From NCBI GenBank assembly GCA_000751295.2, contig CCMO02000003.1:186001-250000 (forward strand): DNA of 64,000 nt, written 5' to 3'. Shown in pieces: positions 1-10,527 of this stretch (the stretch's first letter is position 1; each line of letters opens with the position of its first letter). The DNA comes from a bacterium YEK0313. Its GTDB lineage: Bacteria > Pseudomonadota > Alphaproteobacteria > Rhizobiales > Phreatobacteraceae. Below the pieces are notes generated by a model. That model did no database searches. It was not told the DNA's origin and saw only the letters and a list, made by a program, of their open reading frames with translations. A program made the position numbers and the translations under genes.

Positions 1-1
1 G

Positions 2-256
2 GTCGTCGCCGGCGGCGTCGGCGCCAACCAGACGCTGAAGCGGGTGCTCGGCGAGAAGGCAGCCGCGGCCGGCCTGCCCCTCGTCGTGCCGCCACCGAAA
101 CTGTGCACCGACAATGGGGCGATGATCGCCTGGGCCGGTGCCGAGCGTCTCGCCCGAGGCTTGACCGATCCGCTCGACATTGCACCGCGTGCGCGCTGGC
201 CGCTCGATGCCGAGGCTGCAACCATCGGTTCCGGCCGCCTGGGGGCCAAGGCATGA
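2..256 (+). CDS. tsaD: tRNA N6-adenosine threonylcarbamoyltransferase TsaD, C-terminal part
   Basis: This is the last 84 residues of TsaD; the gene begins before the window. TsaD transfers the threonylcarbamoyl group to A37 of ANN-decoding tRNAs, working with TsaB and TsaE in the cytoplasm. The visible part holds the family's C-terminal signature: a Gly-rich GGVGAN stretch followed by PPPKLCTDNGAMIAWAG, in which the Asp belongs to the metal/nucleotide site of the ASKHA fold. Its stop TGA overlaps the ATG of gpsA in an ATGA, so the two are probably translationally coupled. The identification is firm; only the missing N-terminus limits it. Confidence 0.93.
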   Translation, partial: VVAGGVGANQTLKRVLGEKAAAAGLPLVVPPPKLCTDNGAMIAWAGAERLARGLTDPLDIAPRARWPLDAEAATIGSGRLGAKA

Positions 257-1266
257 CGATGGACGCGACAATGGCGAGCGCCGCGATGCGGGTTGCCGTC
301 CTGGGAGCGGGTGCCTGGGGCACGGCACTCGCCAATGCCGCGGCGCGCGCCGGCCGGCCGACCATGATCTGGGCGCGCGAGCCCGCTGTCGCCGCCGAGA
401 TCAACGACCAGCGCACCAATGAGACGCGTCTGCCGGGCGCGCGCATCGTCGACCGGGTCCGCGCCACCGCCTCGCTCGCCGAGGCTGCCGCGGCCGACAT
501 GGTGCTGGCCGTGGTGCCGGCGCAGGCCCTGCGGCAGGTCGCCGCGGCGCTGCAGCCGCTGATCCGGCCGGGCACGCCGGTGGTGGTCTGCGCCAAGGGC
601 ATCGAGCGCGGCACCGGCCGGTTCATGACCGAGGTGGTGGCGGAAGCCGCGCCCGCCGCCGTGCCGGCGATCCTGTCGGGCCCGAGCTTCGCGTCCGATG
701 TCGAGAAGGGCCTGCCGACGGCGGTGACGGTGGCGGCCGCCGACGAGGCGCTGGCCCGGCGGATCGCCGAGACTATGGGGTCGCCGACCTTCCGGCTTTA
801 TCATTCGACCGATGTCCGCGGCGTCGAGATCGGCGGCGCCGCCAAGAACGTGCTGGCGATCGCGGCCGGCATCGTCGGCGGCCGCCGGCTCGGCGCGAGC
901 GCCGCCGCCGCGATCACCGCGCGCGGCTTTGCCGAGCTCAGCCGGTTCGGCCGCGCCTTCGGTGCCCGGCCGGAGACGCTGATGGGCCTGTCGGGCCTCG
1001 GCGACCTGATCCTGACCTGTTCAGGGCCGCAATCGCGCAATTTCGCGCTTGGCTTCGCGCTCGGCGAAGGCAAGGGCCTGGATCTCCTCAGCGGCCGTGG
1101 AGCGCTTGCCGAAGGCGCGCTGACAGCCGAAATATTGGTCGAGACGGCCCGGACGCGCGGCATCGACATGCCGATCGCCGAGGCCATCGACGCAGTGCTG
1201 GGCGGCCTGATCGACGTTGACCAGGCGATCGCCCAGCTGATGGCCAGGCCCCAGAAGGCGGAGTGA
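253..1266 (+). CDS. gpsA: NAD(P)H-dependent glycerol-3-phosphate dehydrogenase
   Basis: GpsA reduces dihydroxyacetone phosphate to sn-glycerol 3-phosphate, the backbone precursor for phospholipids. The 337-residue product has the Rossmann dinucleotide loop GAGAWGTALA near residues 18-27, the SGPSFA segment, and the catalytic-lysine motif GGAAKNVLAIAAGI. Its length fits the family. I chose the ATG at 253 because it overlaps the tsaD stop; the open frame upstream is out of register with any GpsA homology. The tsaD-gpsA neighbourhood is common in Hyphomicrobiales. Nothing looks broken or transferred. Confidence 0.96.
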   Translation: MTMDATMASAAMRVAVLGAGAWGTALANAAARAGRPTMIWAREPAVAAEINDQRTNETRLPGARIVDRVRATASLAEAAAADMVLAVVPAQALRQVAAALQPLIRPGTPVVVCAKGIERGTGRFMTEVVAEAAPAAVPAILSGPSFASDVEKGLPTAVTVAAADEALARRIAETMGSPTFRLYHSTDVRGVEIGGAAKNVLAIAAGIVGGRRLGASAAAAITARGFAELSRFGRAFGARPETLMGLSGLGDLILTCSGPQSRNFALGFALGEGKGLDLLSGRGALAEGALTAEILVETARTRGIDMPIAEAIDAVLGGLIDVDQAIAQLMARPQKAE

Positions 1267-1269
1267 GGC

Positions 1270-1557
1270 ATGACGAACTTCTTCGAGCGGCTCGCACGAG
1301 GCGTTGAGGCGGCCCAGAAGGCGATGGGCGCGGATCTCGTCGCCGAAACCCATCCCTTCGACCTGACCCATTCGGTCGTCTTTCCCGTCGCCAAGCTGAT
1401 GAAGCGGCGCGGCAATGGCGAGCCGATCGTGGTGATCGAACTGTCCGACGGCCGCACCACCATGACGCTGGCCGAGTTCGACCGCTTCGTTACCGAGCTC
1501 GACGCATTCCGCAAATTGATCCCGGTGGCGGGACAGAAAAGCCAGGGTGAGGGCTGA
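1270..1557 (+). CDS. Small conserved-looking protein of unknown function
   Basis: The 95-residue product starts three bases after gpsA and is followed almost at once by the EVE-domain gene, so it sits inside a tight gpsA operon. It has no signal peptide or membrane segment. An amphipathic N-terminus (FFERLARGVEAAQKAMG) leads into a mixed alpha/beta stretch with IVVIELSDGRTTMTLAEFDRFVTEL. The slot downstream of gpsA is often taken by a YciI-like protein in related genomes, but this sequence does not show that family's motif, so I leave it unnamed. Codon use matches its neighbours. Confidence 0.75.
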   Translation: MTNFFERLARGVEAAQKAMGADLVAETHPFDLTHSVVFPVAKLMKRRGNGEPIVVIELSDGRTTMTLAEFDRFVTELDAFRKLIPVAGQKSQGEG

Positions 1558-1558
1558 C

Positions 1559-2002
1559 GTGGCGCATTGGCTGTACAAATCCGAGCCGTTCAAATGGTCC
1601 TGGGATGCCCAGGTTGCCGCCGGTGCCAAGGGCACGTTCTGGGACGGCGTGCGCAACCATGCCGCCAAGCTCAACCTCATCGCGATGAAGCGCGGCGACC
1701 GCGGCTTCTTCTACCACTCGAACGAGGGCAAGGAGATCGTCGGCATTGTCGAGGTGATCCGCGAGGCCTATCCCGACCCGACCGCCGCTCCGGGCGAACC
1801 CTGGGTGGTGGTCGACATCAAGGCGGTGATGCCGCTGAAGACGCCGGTGCCGCTCGCCACGATCAAGGGCGAGCCGCGGCTCGCCGACATGGCCCTGATG
1901 AAATATTCGCGGCTCTCCGTGCAGCCGGTGACCGATGCCGAATGGGACCTCGTCTGCGCGATGGGCGGCATCGATCCGAAAAAGGCCGGCGGCCGGGGCT
2001 GA
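1559..2002 (+). CDS. EVE domain protein
   Basis: The product is a single EVE domain (PUA-like fold), a family proposed to read modified bases in DNA or RNA; the cellular target of stand-alone bacterial EVE proteins is not settled. The family signature is clear: WLYKSEP at the N-terminus, then WDGVRN, GDRGFFYHSN, and a C-terminal LMKYSRLSVQPVT. I prefer the GTG at 1559, giving MAHWLYKSEP as usual for the family, with GGTGAGGG a few bases upstream; a GTG at 1547 would add four residues. It overlaps or abuts the preceding small gene and probably shares the gpsA transcript. Confidence 0.9.
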   Translation: MAHWLYKSEPFKWSWDAQVAAGAKGTFWDGVRNHAAKLNLIAMKRGDRGFFYHSNEGKEIVGIVEVIREAYPDPTAAPGEPWVVVDIKAVMPLKTPVPLATIKGEPRLADMALMKYSRLSVQPVTDAEWDLVCAMGGIDPKKAGGRG

Positions 2003-2026
2003 GCCCGGCCGTTCGCGGCCTGTGGT

Positions 2027-3193
2027 CTACAGGCCGCGATAGACCGCCGCCTCGAAAGCCTTGAAGGCCGCAATCGCGCGCGGGTCGAAATAGGGCACGA
2101 TCTGCGTCATGAACAGGCCGGCGAGGCCGTTCTTCAAGTCGACCCAGTAGAGCGTATTGGCAAAGCCGCCCCAGGCGAGCGAGCCGGCGGGCCGGCCCTC
2201 GGGCGAGGTCTCGCGGTTGACCAGGAAGCCGAGGCTCCAGCCCTGGCTCATGCCCGGGAAGAAGTTGGTGTCGCGCAGGCCCGTCGGCGAATTCAGCTTC
2301 ATCTCCGGCATGGTCATGTGCGGGATCTGGTCGACGGCCATGGTCGCGACCGTCTCCGCCTTCAGGACGCGCGCGTCTCGGCCGCGGCCCTCCTCGAGGA
2401 GCATGGTCAGGAAGGTGCGATAGTCCGGCGCGGTCGAATAGAGCCCGCCGCCGCCGCTGAAGAATTCCGGCTGCTGCTCGACCACCATGTCGGTCGCGAC
2501 GAACGAGGCGTCCTCGCGAATGGCGTGGACGGTGGCGCGCCGGGCCTGCTGCGCGGGGCCGAGCACGAAGCGCGTGTCGGCCATGCCGAGCGGATCGAAG
2601 ATGTGGCGGCGGAAATAGGTCTCGAGATCCTCGCCGCTGACCGCCTCGACGATCTTGCCGGCCCAGTCGGTGCTGATGCCGTAATTGAAGCGCTCGCCGG
2701 GATCGGCGAGCAGGGGAATGGCGAGCGAGGCGTTCTTTGCCGAGGCGGAGGAGGGCGTTCCGGTCGCCTTCATGAACTGGCGGATGGCGCTGGAGGCGAA
2801 GTCGTAGCCGAAGCCCGACGTGTGGGTGAGCAGGTGGCGGGTCGTGATGGCGGTCTTCGGCGGCCTGAGCCTCGGCTGCCCCGCCTCGTCGAACCTTTCG
2901 AGCACCCTGGCCTCGCCGAGCGCGCCGAGATAGCGGCTCGCCGGCGCATCGAGGTCGATCCGGCCCGCTTCGACGAGTTGCATGACCGCAACCGTCGTCA
3001 CTGCCTTGGTCATCGAGGCGATCCAGAAGACGGTATCCGACGTCATCGGTTCCGGCTTGCCGATGCTGCGCCGTCCGAAGGCGCCTTCATAGAGCGGACC
3101 ATCGCGCGTCGCGACGGTCGCGACCACGCCGGGCAGGTCGCCGCGTTCCACGGCGGCTGCGAGGATCCGATCAAGGCCGGCCGACATGCTCAA
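2027..3193 (-). CDS. Serine hydrolase, class C beta-lactamase/EstB-type fold (copy 1)
   Basis: This 388-residue protein belongs to the beta-lactamase-related serine hydrolase family, which includes EstB-like esterases and penicillin-binding-like enzymes. The nucleophile motif SMTK is at residues 60-63. A second active-site tyrosine is probably in NYGISTDWAGK, and the GGGGLYSTAPDY block is typical of the esterase branch. No signal peptide is visible, which argues for a cytoplasmic esterase rather than a secreted beta-lactamase. It lies next to a clear paralogue on the same strand (next entry), with 116 bp between them, so the pair arose by tandem duplication. The substrate cannot be inferred. 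Confidence 0.88.
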   Translation of the reverse strand: MSMSAGLDRILAAAVERGDLPGVVATVATRDGPLYEGAFGRRSIGKPEPMTSDTVFWIASMTKAVTTVAVMQLVEAGRIDLDAPASRYLGALGEARVLERFDEAGQPRLRPPKTAITTRHLLTHTSGFGYDFASSAIRQFMKATGTPSSASAKNASLAIPLLADPGERFNYGISTDWAGKIVEAVSGEDLETYFRRHIFDPLGMADTRFVLGPAQQARRATVHAIREDASFVATDMVVEQQPEFFSGGGGLYSTAPDYRTFLTMLLEEGRGRDARVLKAETVATMAVDQIPHMTMPEMKLNSPTGLRDTNFFPGMSQGWSLGFLVNRETSPEGRPAGSLAWGGFANTLYWVDLKNGLAGLFMTQIVPYFDPRAIAAFKAFEAAVYRGL

Positions 3194-3309
3194 CGAAACC
3201 TCCTGCAGACATCCGGCACCGCCACGCGGGCCGGGCGAACGATGGTCGCCGGCCGCGGCGAGGTCAATCCGCCGCGGCCTCCCCCTCTCGTCGGGGTTTC
3301 GTCAGCGCT

Positions 3310-4473
3310 TCAGCCGGCCTTGTAGACGGCGGTTTCGAAGGCGCGGAACAGCTTGATCGCCTCGATGTCGAAGAACGGCAGGATCTGGGTCACGAAAATA
3401 CCCGTCACGCCCGAGTGGCGATCGATCCAGTAGTAGCTGTTGGCAAGGCCCGCCCAGGCGAGCGAGCCGGCCGGCCGGCCCTCGGGCGACCGTTCCCGGT
3501 TGATCAGGAAGCTCAGGCCCCAGCCCTGGCTCACATCGGGGAAGAAATTGGCGTCGTTGGTGGCGAAGGGCACCGCCGATTTCATCGTGCCGATGCTGAT
3601 CTGCGGGATCTGGTCGCGGGCCATCTCGGCCACCGTCTCGGCCTTCAGCACGCGGTTGCCGTTGCCCGTGCCGCCGTTGAGGATCATGCGGGTGAAGGCG
3701 AGGTAGTCGCTTGCGGTCGAATAGAGCCCGCCGCCACCCATGAAAAATTCCGGTTCCTGGGGAATCGTCAGGTCGATCGGCGCGAGCCCCTCCGGCGTGC
3801 GGGCATGGATCGGCGCCAAGCGCTCGCGCTGGCCGGGACCCATGCGGAACATGGTGTCGTTCATCCCGAGGGGGCCAAAAATATTGCCGGCGAAATAGTC
3901 CTCGAGATGCTGGCCGGACACGGCTTCCACCATCTTGCCGGCCCAGTCGATGGAAATGCCATATTCGAAGACCTCGCCGGGATCGGCGACGAGCGGCGTC
4001 GTCAGCGCGATGTTCTGGCAGCCGGTGACGCTCGGCGTCCCCGTTGCCTCCTGGTAGCGCAGGATGTCCGGGTTCCACATTTCATAGCTGTAGCCGGCGG
4101 TATGGGTGAGCAGGTCGCGCAGCGTGATGGGCCGCTTCGGCGGCCGGAACTTCGGCTGGCCCGCGGCATCGAAGCCGTCGAGCACCTGGGCCTTGCCGAT
4201 CTCGGCGACGTGGCGGGCGGCGGGCGCGTCGAGGTCGATCCGTCCCTGCTCGACGAGCTGCATGGCGGCCGCGCCGGTCACGGCCTTGGTCATCGAGGCG
4301 ATCCAGGCGACCGTATCTGGCGTCATCGCCTGCGGTTTGGTCAGGTCGCGCCGGCCGAAGGCCCCCTCGTAGCGCAGGCCGTCCGGCCCGCCGACGACGG
4401 CGACCACGCCGGGCACGTCGCCGCGCTCGGCGGCTGCGCCCAGAATTCCGTCCAAAGCGGCATAAGATGTCAT
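3310..4473 (-). CDS. Serine hydrolase, class C beta-lactamase/EstB-type fold (copy 2)
   Basis: The 387-residue product is collinear with the downstream copy over its whole length. It shares SMTK at the same residues (60-63), the EYGISIDWAGKMVEAVSG block, FFMGGGGLYSTASDY and a matching C-terminus ending in AFETAVYKAG. No signal peptide is seen. It is upstream of copy 1 on the minus strand and probably co-transcribed. The copies differ most in the segment between the active-site Tyr and the GGGG loop, where substrate specificity would be expected to change. It is an esterase-like serine hydrolase of unknown substrate; calling it a beta-lactamase would be unjustified. Confidence 0.88.
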   Translation of the reverse strand: MTSYAALDGILGAAAERGDVPGVVAVVGGPDGLRYEGAFGRRDLTKPQAMTPDTVAWIASMTKAVTGAAAMQLVEQGRIDLDAPAARHVAEIGKAQVLDGFDAAGQPKFRPPKRPITLRDLLTHTAGYSYEMWNPDILRYQEATGTPSVTGCQNIALTTPLVADPGEVFEYGISIDWAGKMVEAVSGQHLEDYFAGNIFGPLGMNDTMFRMGPGQRERLAPIHARTPEGLAPIDLTIPQEPEFFMGGGGLYSTASDYLAFTRMILNGGTGNGNRVLKAETVAEMARDQIPQISIGTMKSAVPFATNDANFFPDVSQGWGLSFLINRERSPEGRPAGSLAWAGLANSYYWIDRHSGVTGIFVTQILPFFDIEAIKLFRAFETAVYKAG

Positions 4474-4863
4474 GATCGGTGCTCCCTCTTGGCCGTTTCC
4501 CGAAAACGTCTTGTCGTTGTGCGGAGGAGACTAGCCGGCGCCGATCGATCTCGGCTAGCGCGTTCGAGCGGCGGAGGCGAGGCCGGCAGCGGCCGCAGGG
4601 CGGGTCTGAAACGCCGGCATATCTCGCCGGCAGGGCCGCCCCGCGGCGCTTCCGCCTGCCGGCGGCGCTTAAGCCGAAAGGCGAACGACCAAAGTTTGAA
4701 GCCCGGTGACTTGAGCCGGCGGGTGACGGCGACGTATGGTCCGGGATGAATGCAGAGGCGGTCCGGAGACGATGACCGCCCGCTCGAGGAAACACTCGCA
4801 GCCCGTCGCCACCGCGAAGGACACGGGGCCGCCGGCTGCCATGACGATGTGAGGAGTTGCGCG
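4474..4863 (+). other. 390-bp intergenic region upstream of acs
   Basis: This region separates the divergent serine hydrolase operon from acs and should hold promoters for both. I see a 7-bp inverted repeat, CTAGCCG/CGGCTAG, at 4531-4537 and 4552-4558, a 6-bp repeat GCGGTC/GACCGC at 4758-4779, and no convincing gene. A GTGAGGAG ribosome-binding site lies shortly before the acs ATG. Confidence 0.5.
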
Positions 4864-6816
<1,953 letters not shown>

Positions 6817-6822
6817 GGGCCG

Positions 6823-7557
6823 ATGGCCGGCCGGCGCGCCGCGCTTGCCCTGACGATGTGCCTGGCGGCGGCCCTTCCGGCCGCCGCCTGCGTTTCCGGT
6901 ACCGGCTTCGAGGTGACGGGGCTCAGCGCGGATGGGCCTCTCGTGCTGGCCGCGGCCGACGGCCGGCGCTTTCGCCTCGTCGCGCTCGCCGGCGAGGCCC
7001 TGGTCGCCCCCGATGGTCCGCTGCGCCTCGTTGCGCTCGGCGCGACCGACCGCCACGGCCGCGTGCCGGCCCAGGCCTTCGGCCCGGGTGGCCCTGTCGA
7101 GATCCCGTTGCTGCGCGAGGGCCGCGCGCGGCTGACGGCGACGCGGCTCGTGCCGCGCGATTGCTGGACACTGTTCGAGCGCGCCGAAACCGAAGCGATT
7201 CGGGCGCGCCGCGGGCTCTGGGCCGGCGCCGGCGCGCCGATTTCGGCCACCGATGCCGATGCTCTCGCCCGCGCCGACGGGCGTTTCGCCATCGTCGAGG
7301 GCCGCATCCGCAGCGTCCGCAGCCAGGGCCGGACGACCTATGTCAATTTCGGCGCGCCACAATCCGGTGCCCTGACTGTAACCATATCTGACCGCGACAT
7401 GGCCACTTTCCGCGAGGTTGGGCTTGAACCTGCCGCAATCCGTGGGCACATGCTGCGCGTGCGTGGGATCGTGACGATCCGGCGCGGCCCCTTTATCGCG
7501 GCGGCGATACCGGAGGCCCTCACCATCGCGGAGCCGCCATCGGGCGGTGCTAGGTAG
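6823..7557 (+). CDS. Secreted nuclease-like (SNase-fold) protein, probably degenerate
   Basis: The 244-residue product begins with a signal peptide (ALALTMCLAAALPAAAC) and should be exported. Its middle resembles the staphylococcal nuclease fold: an FRLVAL strand, the loop ATDRHGRVPAQAF, a PLLREGRARL stretch, and the closing helix FERAETEAIRARRGLW that is common in thermonuclease-family proteins. The acidic residues that normally follow the RLxGIDAPE-type strand are not evident, so enzymatic activity is doubtful. A second OB-like segment (GRFAIVEGRIRSVRSQGRTTYVNFG) follows. It lies six bases after acs and just ahead of an M48 lipoprotein gene. Confidence 0.7.
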   Translation: MAGRRAALALTMCLAAALPAAACVSGTGFEVTGLSADGPLVLAAADGRRFRLVALAGEALVAPDGPLRLVALGATDRHGRVPAQAFGPGGPVEIPLLREGRARLTATRLVPRDCWTLFERAETEAIRARRGLWAGAGAPISATDADALARADGRFAIVEGRIRSVRSQGRTTYVNFGAPQSGALTVTISDRDMATFREVGLEPAAIRGHMLRVRGIVTIRRGPFIAAAIPEALTIAEPPSGGAR

Positions 7558-7566
7558 CGGCGGACC

Positions 7567-9030
7567 GTGATTCGGTTCGGACGAGCACAGAAGCATTTGC
7601 GCTGGGCGGCAGGCCCGGCGACGTTGGCGCTTACCCTCCTGCTGGCCGCCTGCGCGACCGCGCCCGACCCGGCAGCGAACGTACCGACGCCGACGCCGGC
7701 CCCGACCGAAGCGCGCCTGCCGCCGCTGACCACACGCGATCATTCACGCATCCTGACCGCCTTCGGCGGCGAATATGACGCGCCGGCCATCCAGCGGCTG
7801 GCCTCCGACATTCTCGACCGGCTCGGCGCGGCCTCCGACCGGCCGGACCAGCGCTACCGGCTCACCGTGCTCAATTCGCCCTCGATCAACGCCTTCGCGC
7901 TGCCGTCGGGCCATCTCTACATCACCCGCGGCATGCTGGCGCTGATCAACGACGTCAGCGAATTCGCCGCCGTGCTCGGCCATGAAATGGCGCATGTCTC
8001 GGCACGCCATGCCAACCAGCGCGAGGACCAGGTGCGCACCAGCGAGCTCGTGGCCGTCATGCGCGCCCGCCTGCTCAACGACGTCGCCGGCGCCGAGCAG
8101 CGGCGCGAGGCGGCCCGGGTGTCGCTGGCGAGCTTCTCGCGCACGCAGGAGCTGGAGGCCGACGCGATCGGTGTGCGCCTGCTCGCCAAGGCCGGCTTCG
8201 ACCCCTATGGCGCCTCGCGCTTCCTGCAGACCATGGAACGCAACGCCGCCCTGCGCAGCCAGGCGCAGGCGGCGAGCGGCGGACCGGATTTCATGGCGTC
8301 CCACCCGACGACGCCCGAGCGGATCCGCCAGGCGGTGCTCGTCGCCCGGCAATATTCGGGCCCGGACGGCATGCCGCGCGATCGCGAGCGCTATCTGCGC
8401 GCGCTCGAGGGCGTGACCTATGGCGAGGATCCGCGCCAGGGCTTTGTGCGCGGCCGCAGCTTCATCCATCCCCGGCTTGGCTTCACCGTGACCGCGCCGG
8501 AGGGCTTCACGCTCGAAAATTCGCGCGCGGCGGTCACCGGCCTCGGCCCGAACGACATGGCGATCAGGCTCGATGTGGTGCGCGTGCCGTCCAACCAGTC
8601 GCTGACCGCCTATCTCGGCTCCGGCTGGATCGACGGGCTCGCCGAAAGCTCGGTCGAGGCGGTCACCGTCAACGGCTTCCAGGCGGCGACCGCGATAGCG
8701 CGCGGCCCGGACTGGTCGTTCCGCATCTTCGTGGTGCGGTTCGGCAGCGAGGTCTACCGGCTGATCTATGCCGCGCGCGACCTCAATGGCGAAGTCGACC
8801 AGATGTTCCGCGCCTCGATGGAGACCTTCCGCCGCCTCAGCGCCGCGGAAGCTGCGGTGAAGCAGGTGCGCATCCGCACCATGCGCGCCGGCCAGGGCGA
8901 CACGGTCGAGACCTTCCTGCCGCGCATGCAGATCACCGACCGTCCGGCCGAGCGCTTCCGGGTGCTCAACGGCCTCGGACCGGACGAGGAACCGCGCGGC
9001 GGCGAGCTGGTCAAGATCATCCAGGAATGA
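7567..9030 (+). CDS. M48 family metalloprotease, outer-membrane-type lipoprotein
   Basis: This predicted periplasmic zinc protease resembles BepA/YfgC and LoiP, which act in envelope protein quality control. The N-terminus carries a lipoprotein signal with lipobox LLAAC (Cys29), and the catalytic HEMAH motif is at residues 139-143. The third ligand is probably the Glu in QELEADAIGVRLL. A non-peptidase C-terminal region of about 200 residues follows; no TPR motif is obvious, unlike BepA. It starts with GTG at 7567, ten bases after the SNase-like gene, so the two may be co-expressed. The 487-residue length fits this subgroup. Confidence 0.9.
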   Translation: MIRFGRAQKHLRWAAGPATLALTLLLAACATAPDPAANVPTPTPAPTEARLPPLTTRDHSRILTAFGGEYDAPAIQRLASDILDRLGAASDRPDQRYRLTVLNSPSINAFALPSGHLYITRGMLALINDVSEFAAVLGHEMAHVSARHANQREDQVRTSELVAVMRARLLNDVAGAEQRREAARVSLASFSRTQELEADAIGVRLLAKAGFDPYGASRFLQTMERNAALRSQAQAASGGPDFMASHPTTPERIRQAVLVARQYSGPDGMPRDRERYLRALEGVTYGEDPRQGFVRGRSFIHPRLGFTVTAPEGFTLENSRAAVTGLGPNDMAIRLDVVRVPSNQSLTAYLGSGWIDGLAESSVEAVTVNGFQAATAIARGPDWSFRIFVVRFGSEVYRLIYAARDLNGEVDQMFRASMETFRRLSAAEAAVKQVRIRTMRAGQGDTVETFLPRMQITDRPAERFRVLNGLGPDEEPRGGELVKIIQE

Positions 9031-9054
9031 CCGCGCGGGGCGCCGGCGGATCGT

Positions 9055-9588
9055 TCAGCGGACCACCATCACCGCATCGCGGGCGAGCCGCGGCAGGATC
9101 TTGGCGAAATCCTCGCGCCGGATCGCGACGCAGCCGGCGGTCGGCGTGAAGCCGTCGCGCGCGCCGTGCCAGAAGATCGCGCTGCCGTAATGCCGGCGCA
9201 CCGGCCGGTCGTTCCAGCCGAGCTCGACGATCACGTCATAGAGATGGTCGGCCCGCGTCAGGCATTCCTCGGCCGAGCCGGGCGGCCGGCTGATCAGCCG
9301 GTTGTAGCGCCGGTCGCCCGCATCGTCGCACCAGGCATCGGTCGGCCGGATCGCTCTGACGGCCTGCAGGCTCGCCGGTCGCCGCAGCCGGTCGCTGCGG
9401 TAGAACACGCGGCGCAGGGGCAGGCTCGCGCGCGGCGTCCGGCCGTCGCCTTCGCGCTTGACGGCATGGATGCCCGACCGGCCGAGCGCGCACGGAAAGG
9501 ACGCCTCGCCGACATGAAGGACGCCCCGGCTCGGCCGTCCGGGCAGGCTATGAACAAAAATCCGGCTGACCAACCGTTTCGCCATCAT
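9055..9588 (-). CDS. L,D-transpeptidase-like YkuD domain protein
   Basis: The 177-residue product is a YkuD-fold protein of the compact type. Members cross-link or remodel peptidoglycan, or attach lipoproteins, through a catalytic cysteine. The signature here is HYGSAIFWHGARDG followed by TPTAGCVAI, which supplies the catalytic His and Cys. No classical signal peptide is visible at the chosen ATG (9588; a second in-frame ATG follows immediately). An upstream in-frame ATG could extend the protein, so the N-terminus is uncertain. It is convergent with the M48 protease gene, 24 bp away. Confidence in the family is good; the exact reaction is not resolved. Confidence 0.85.
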   Translation of the reverse strand: MMAKRLVSRIFVHSLPGRPSRGVLHVGEASFPCALGRSGIHAVKREGDGRTPRASLPLRRVFYRSDRLRRPASLQAVRAIRPTDAWCDDAGDRRYNRLISRPPGSAEECLTRADHLYDVIVELGWNDRPVRRHYGSAIFWHGARDGFTPTAGCVAIRREDFAKILPRLARDAVMVVR

Positions 9589-9747
9589 ATCGACACTTGG
9601 ATTGCTAGCTAACCGCCCTGGGAATTTCAGGTTAGAAGGCTGAGATGGATTCGGTAATACCGCCGGACATTTGCACGACATGCTGTTCTGTGTCGTAGTC
9701 GAAACCTCACCTTGACGGCCGCCCCCTTCCTTTTTCTGGGTGATTCG

Positions 9748-10434
9748 ATGAGCCAAGTGCGAAAGATTCTGCTCTGCGACGACGATGCCGACATGCGCGA
9801 GGCGCTGGCGGAACAGCTGGCGCTCCACGAGGAATTCGAGACGAGCACGGTCGATTCCGCAGCCAAGGCGATCCAGGCCACCAAGGGCGAGCATCTCGAC
9901 CTCCTGATCATGGATGTGGGCCTGCCCGACATGGACGGGCGCGAGGCGGTCAAGATCATGCGCAAGGGCGGATTCAAGAGCCCGGTGATCATGCTGACCG
10001 GCCATGATACCGATTCCGACACGATCCTCGGCCTCGAGGCCGGCGCCAACGACTATGTCGTCAAGCCGTTCCGGTTCGCCGTTCTGCTCGCCCGCATCCG
10101 CGCGCAACTGCGCCAGCACGAGGCGAGCGAGGACGCGGTGTTCCAGATTGGTGCCTACAGCTTCCGGCCGTCCTCCAAGCTCCTGGTCACCGAGAAGAAC
10201 GGCAAGATCCGGCTGACCGAAAAGGAGACCGCGATCCTGCGCTATCTCTACCGGCAGGGGCTGAAGCCGGTCTCGCGCGAGGTGCTGCTGTCGGAGGTCT
10301 GGGGCTACAATTCGGGTGTCACCACCCATACGCTCGAAACCCACATCTACCGCTTGAGGCAGAAGATCGAAAAAGATCCCGCCAATGCGTCATTGCTGGT
10401 CACCGAAGCCGGCGGCTACAAGCTCGTCCCCTGA
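9748..10434 (+). CDS. OmpR/PhoB-type response regulator
   Basis: The 228-residue regulator has a receiver domain with acidic pocket DDD at residues 11-13, phosphoacceptor Asp56 (MDVGLPD), the Thr/Lys switch (MLTGHD, VVKPF), and a C-terminal winged helix ending in THTLETHIYRLRQKIEKD. I chose the ATG at 9748 because the receiver beta-1 strand begins five residues later. No histidine kinase is adjacent on the same transcript; a hybrid kinase lies 0.8 kb downstream beyond a cNMP-binding gene. The L,D-transpeptidase gene is divergent upstream, so a cell-envelope role is possible but is only inference from position. Confidence 0.92.
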   Translation: MSQVRKILLCDDDADMREALAEQLALHEEFETSTVDSAAKAIQATKGEHLDLLIMDVGLPDMDGREAVKIMRKGGFKSPVIMLTGHDTDSDTILGLEAGANDYVVKPFRFAVLLARIRAQLRQHEASEDAVFQIGAYSFRPSSKLLVTEKNGKIRLTEKETAILRYLYRQGLKPVSREVLLSEVWGYNSGVTTHTLETHIYRLRQKIEKDPANASLLVTEAGGYKLVP

Positions 10435-10438
10435 AGAG

Positions 10439-10513
10439 CTAGTGTCCCGAATCTGAAATTCGCTTAAGTCTGATTGCCGAGCGCAGAGCGAATTTCGGAT
10501 ACCAGGACACTAG
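10439..10513. repeat. Palindromic repeat element, copy 1 (75 bp)
   Basis: The element begins with CTAGTGTCC and ends with GGACACTAG. Inner arms GAAATTCGCT and AGCGAATTTC also pair, so the single strand would fold into a long interrupted hairpin. It begins five bases after the response regulator stop codon. Together with copy 2 it fills the gap before the next gene. The shape is that of a REP-like or MITE-like element. Confidence 0.75.
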
Positions 10514-10527
10514 TAACGTATTGATTT

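Noticed and set aside
2027..4473. Beta-lactamase resistance genes
   Set aside because: No signal peptide and esterase-type motifs; the SxxK motif is shared by the whole serine hydrolase family.
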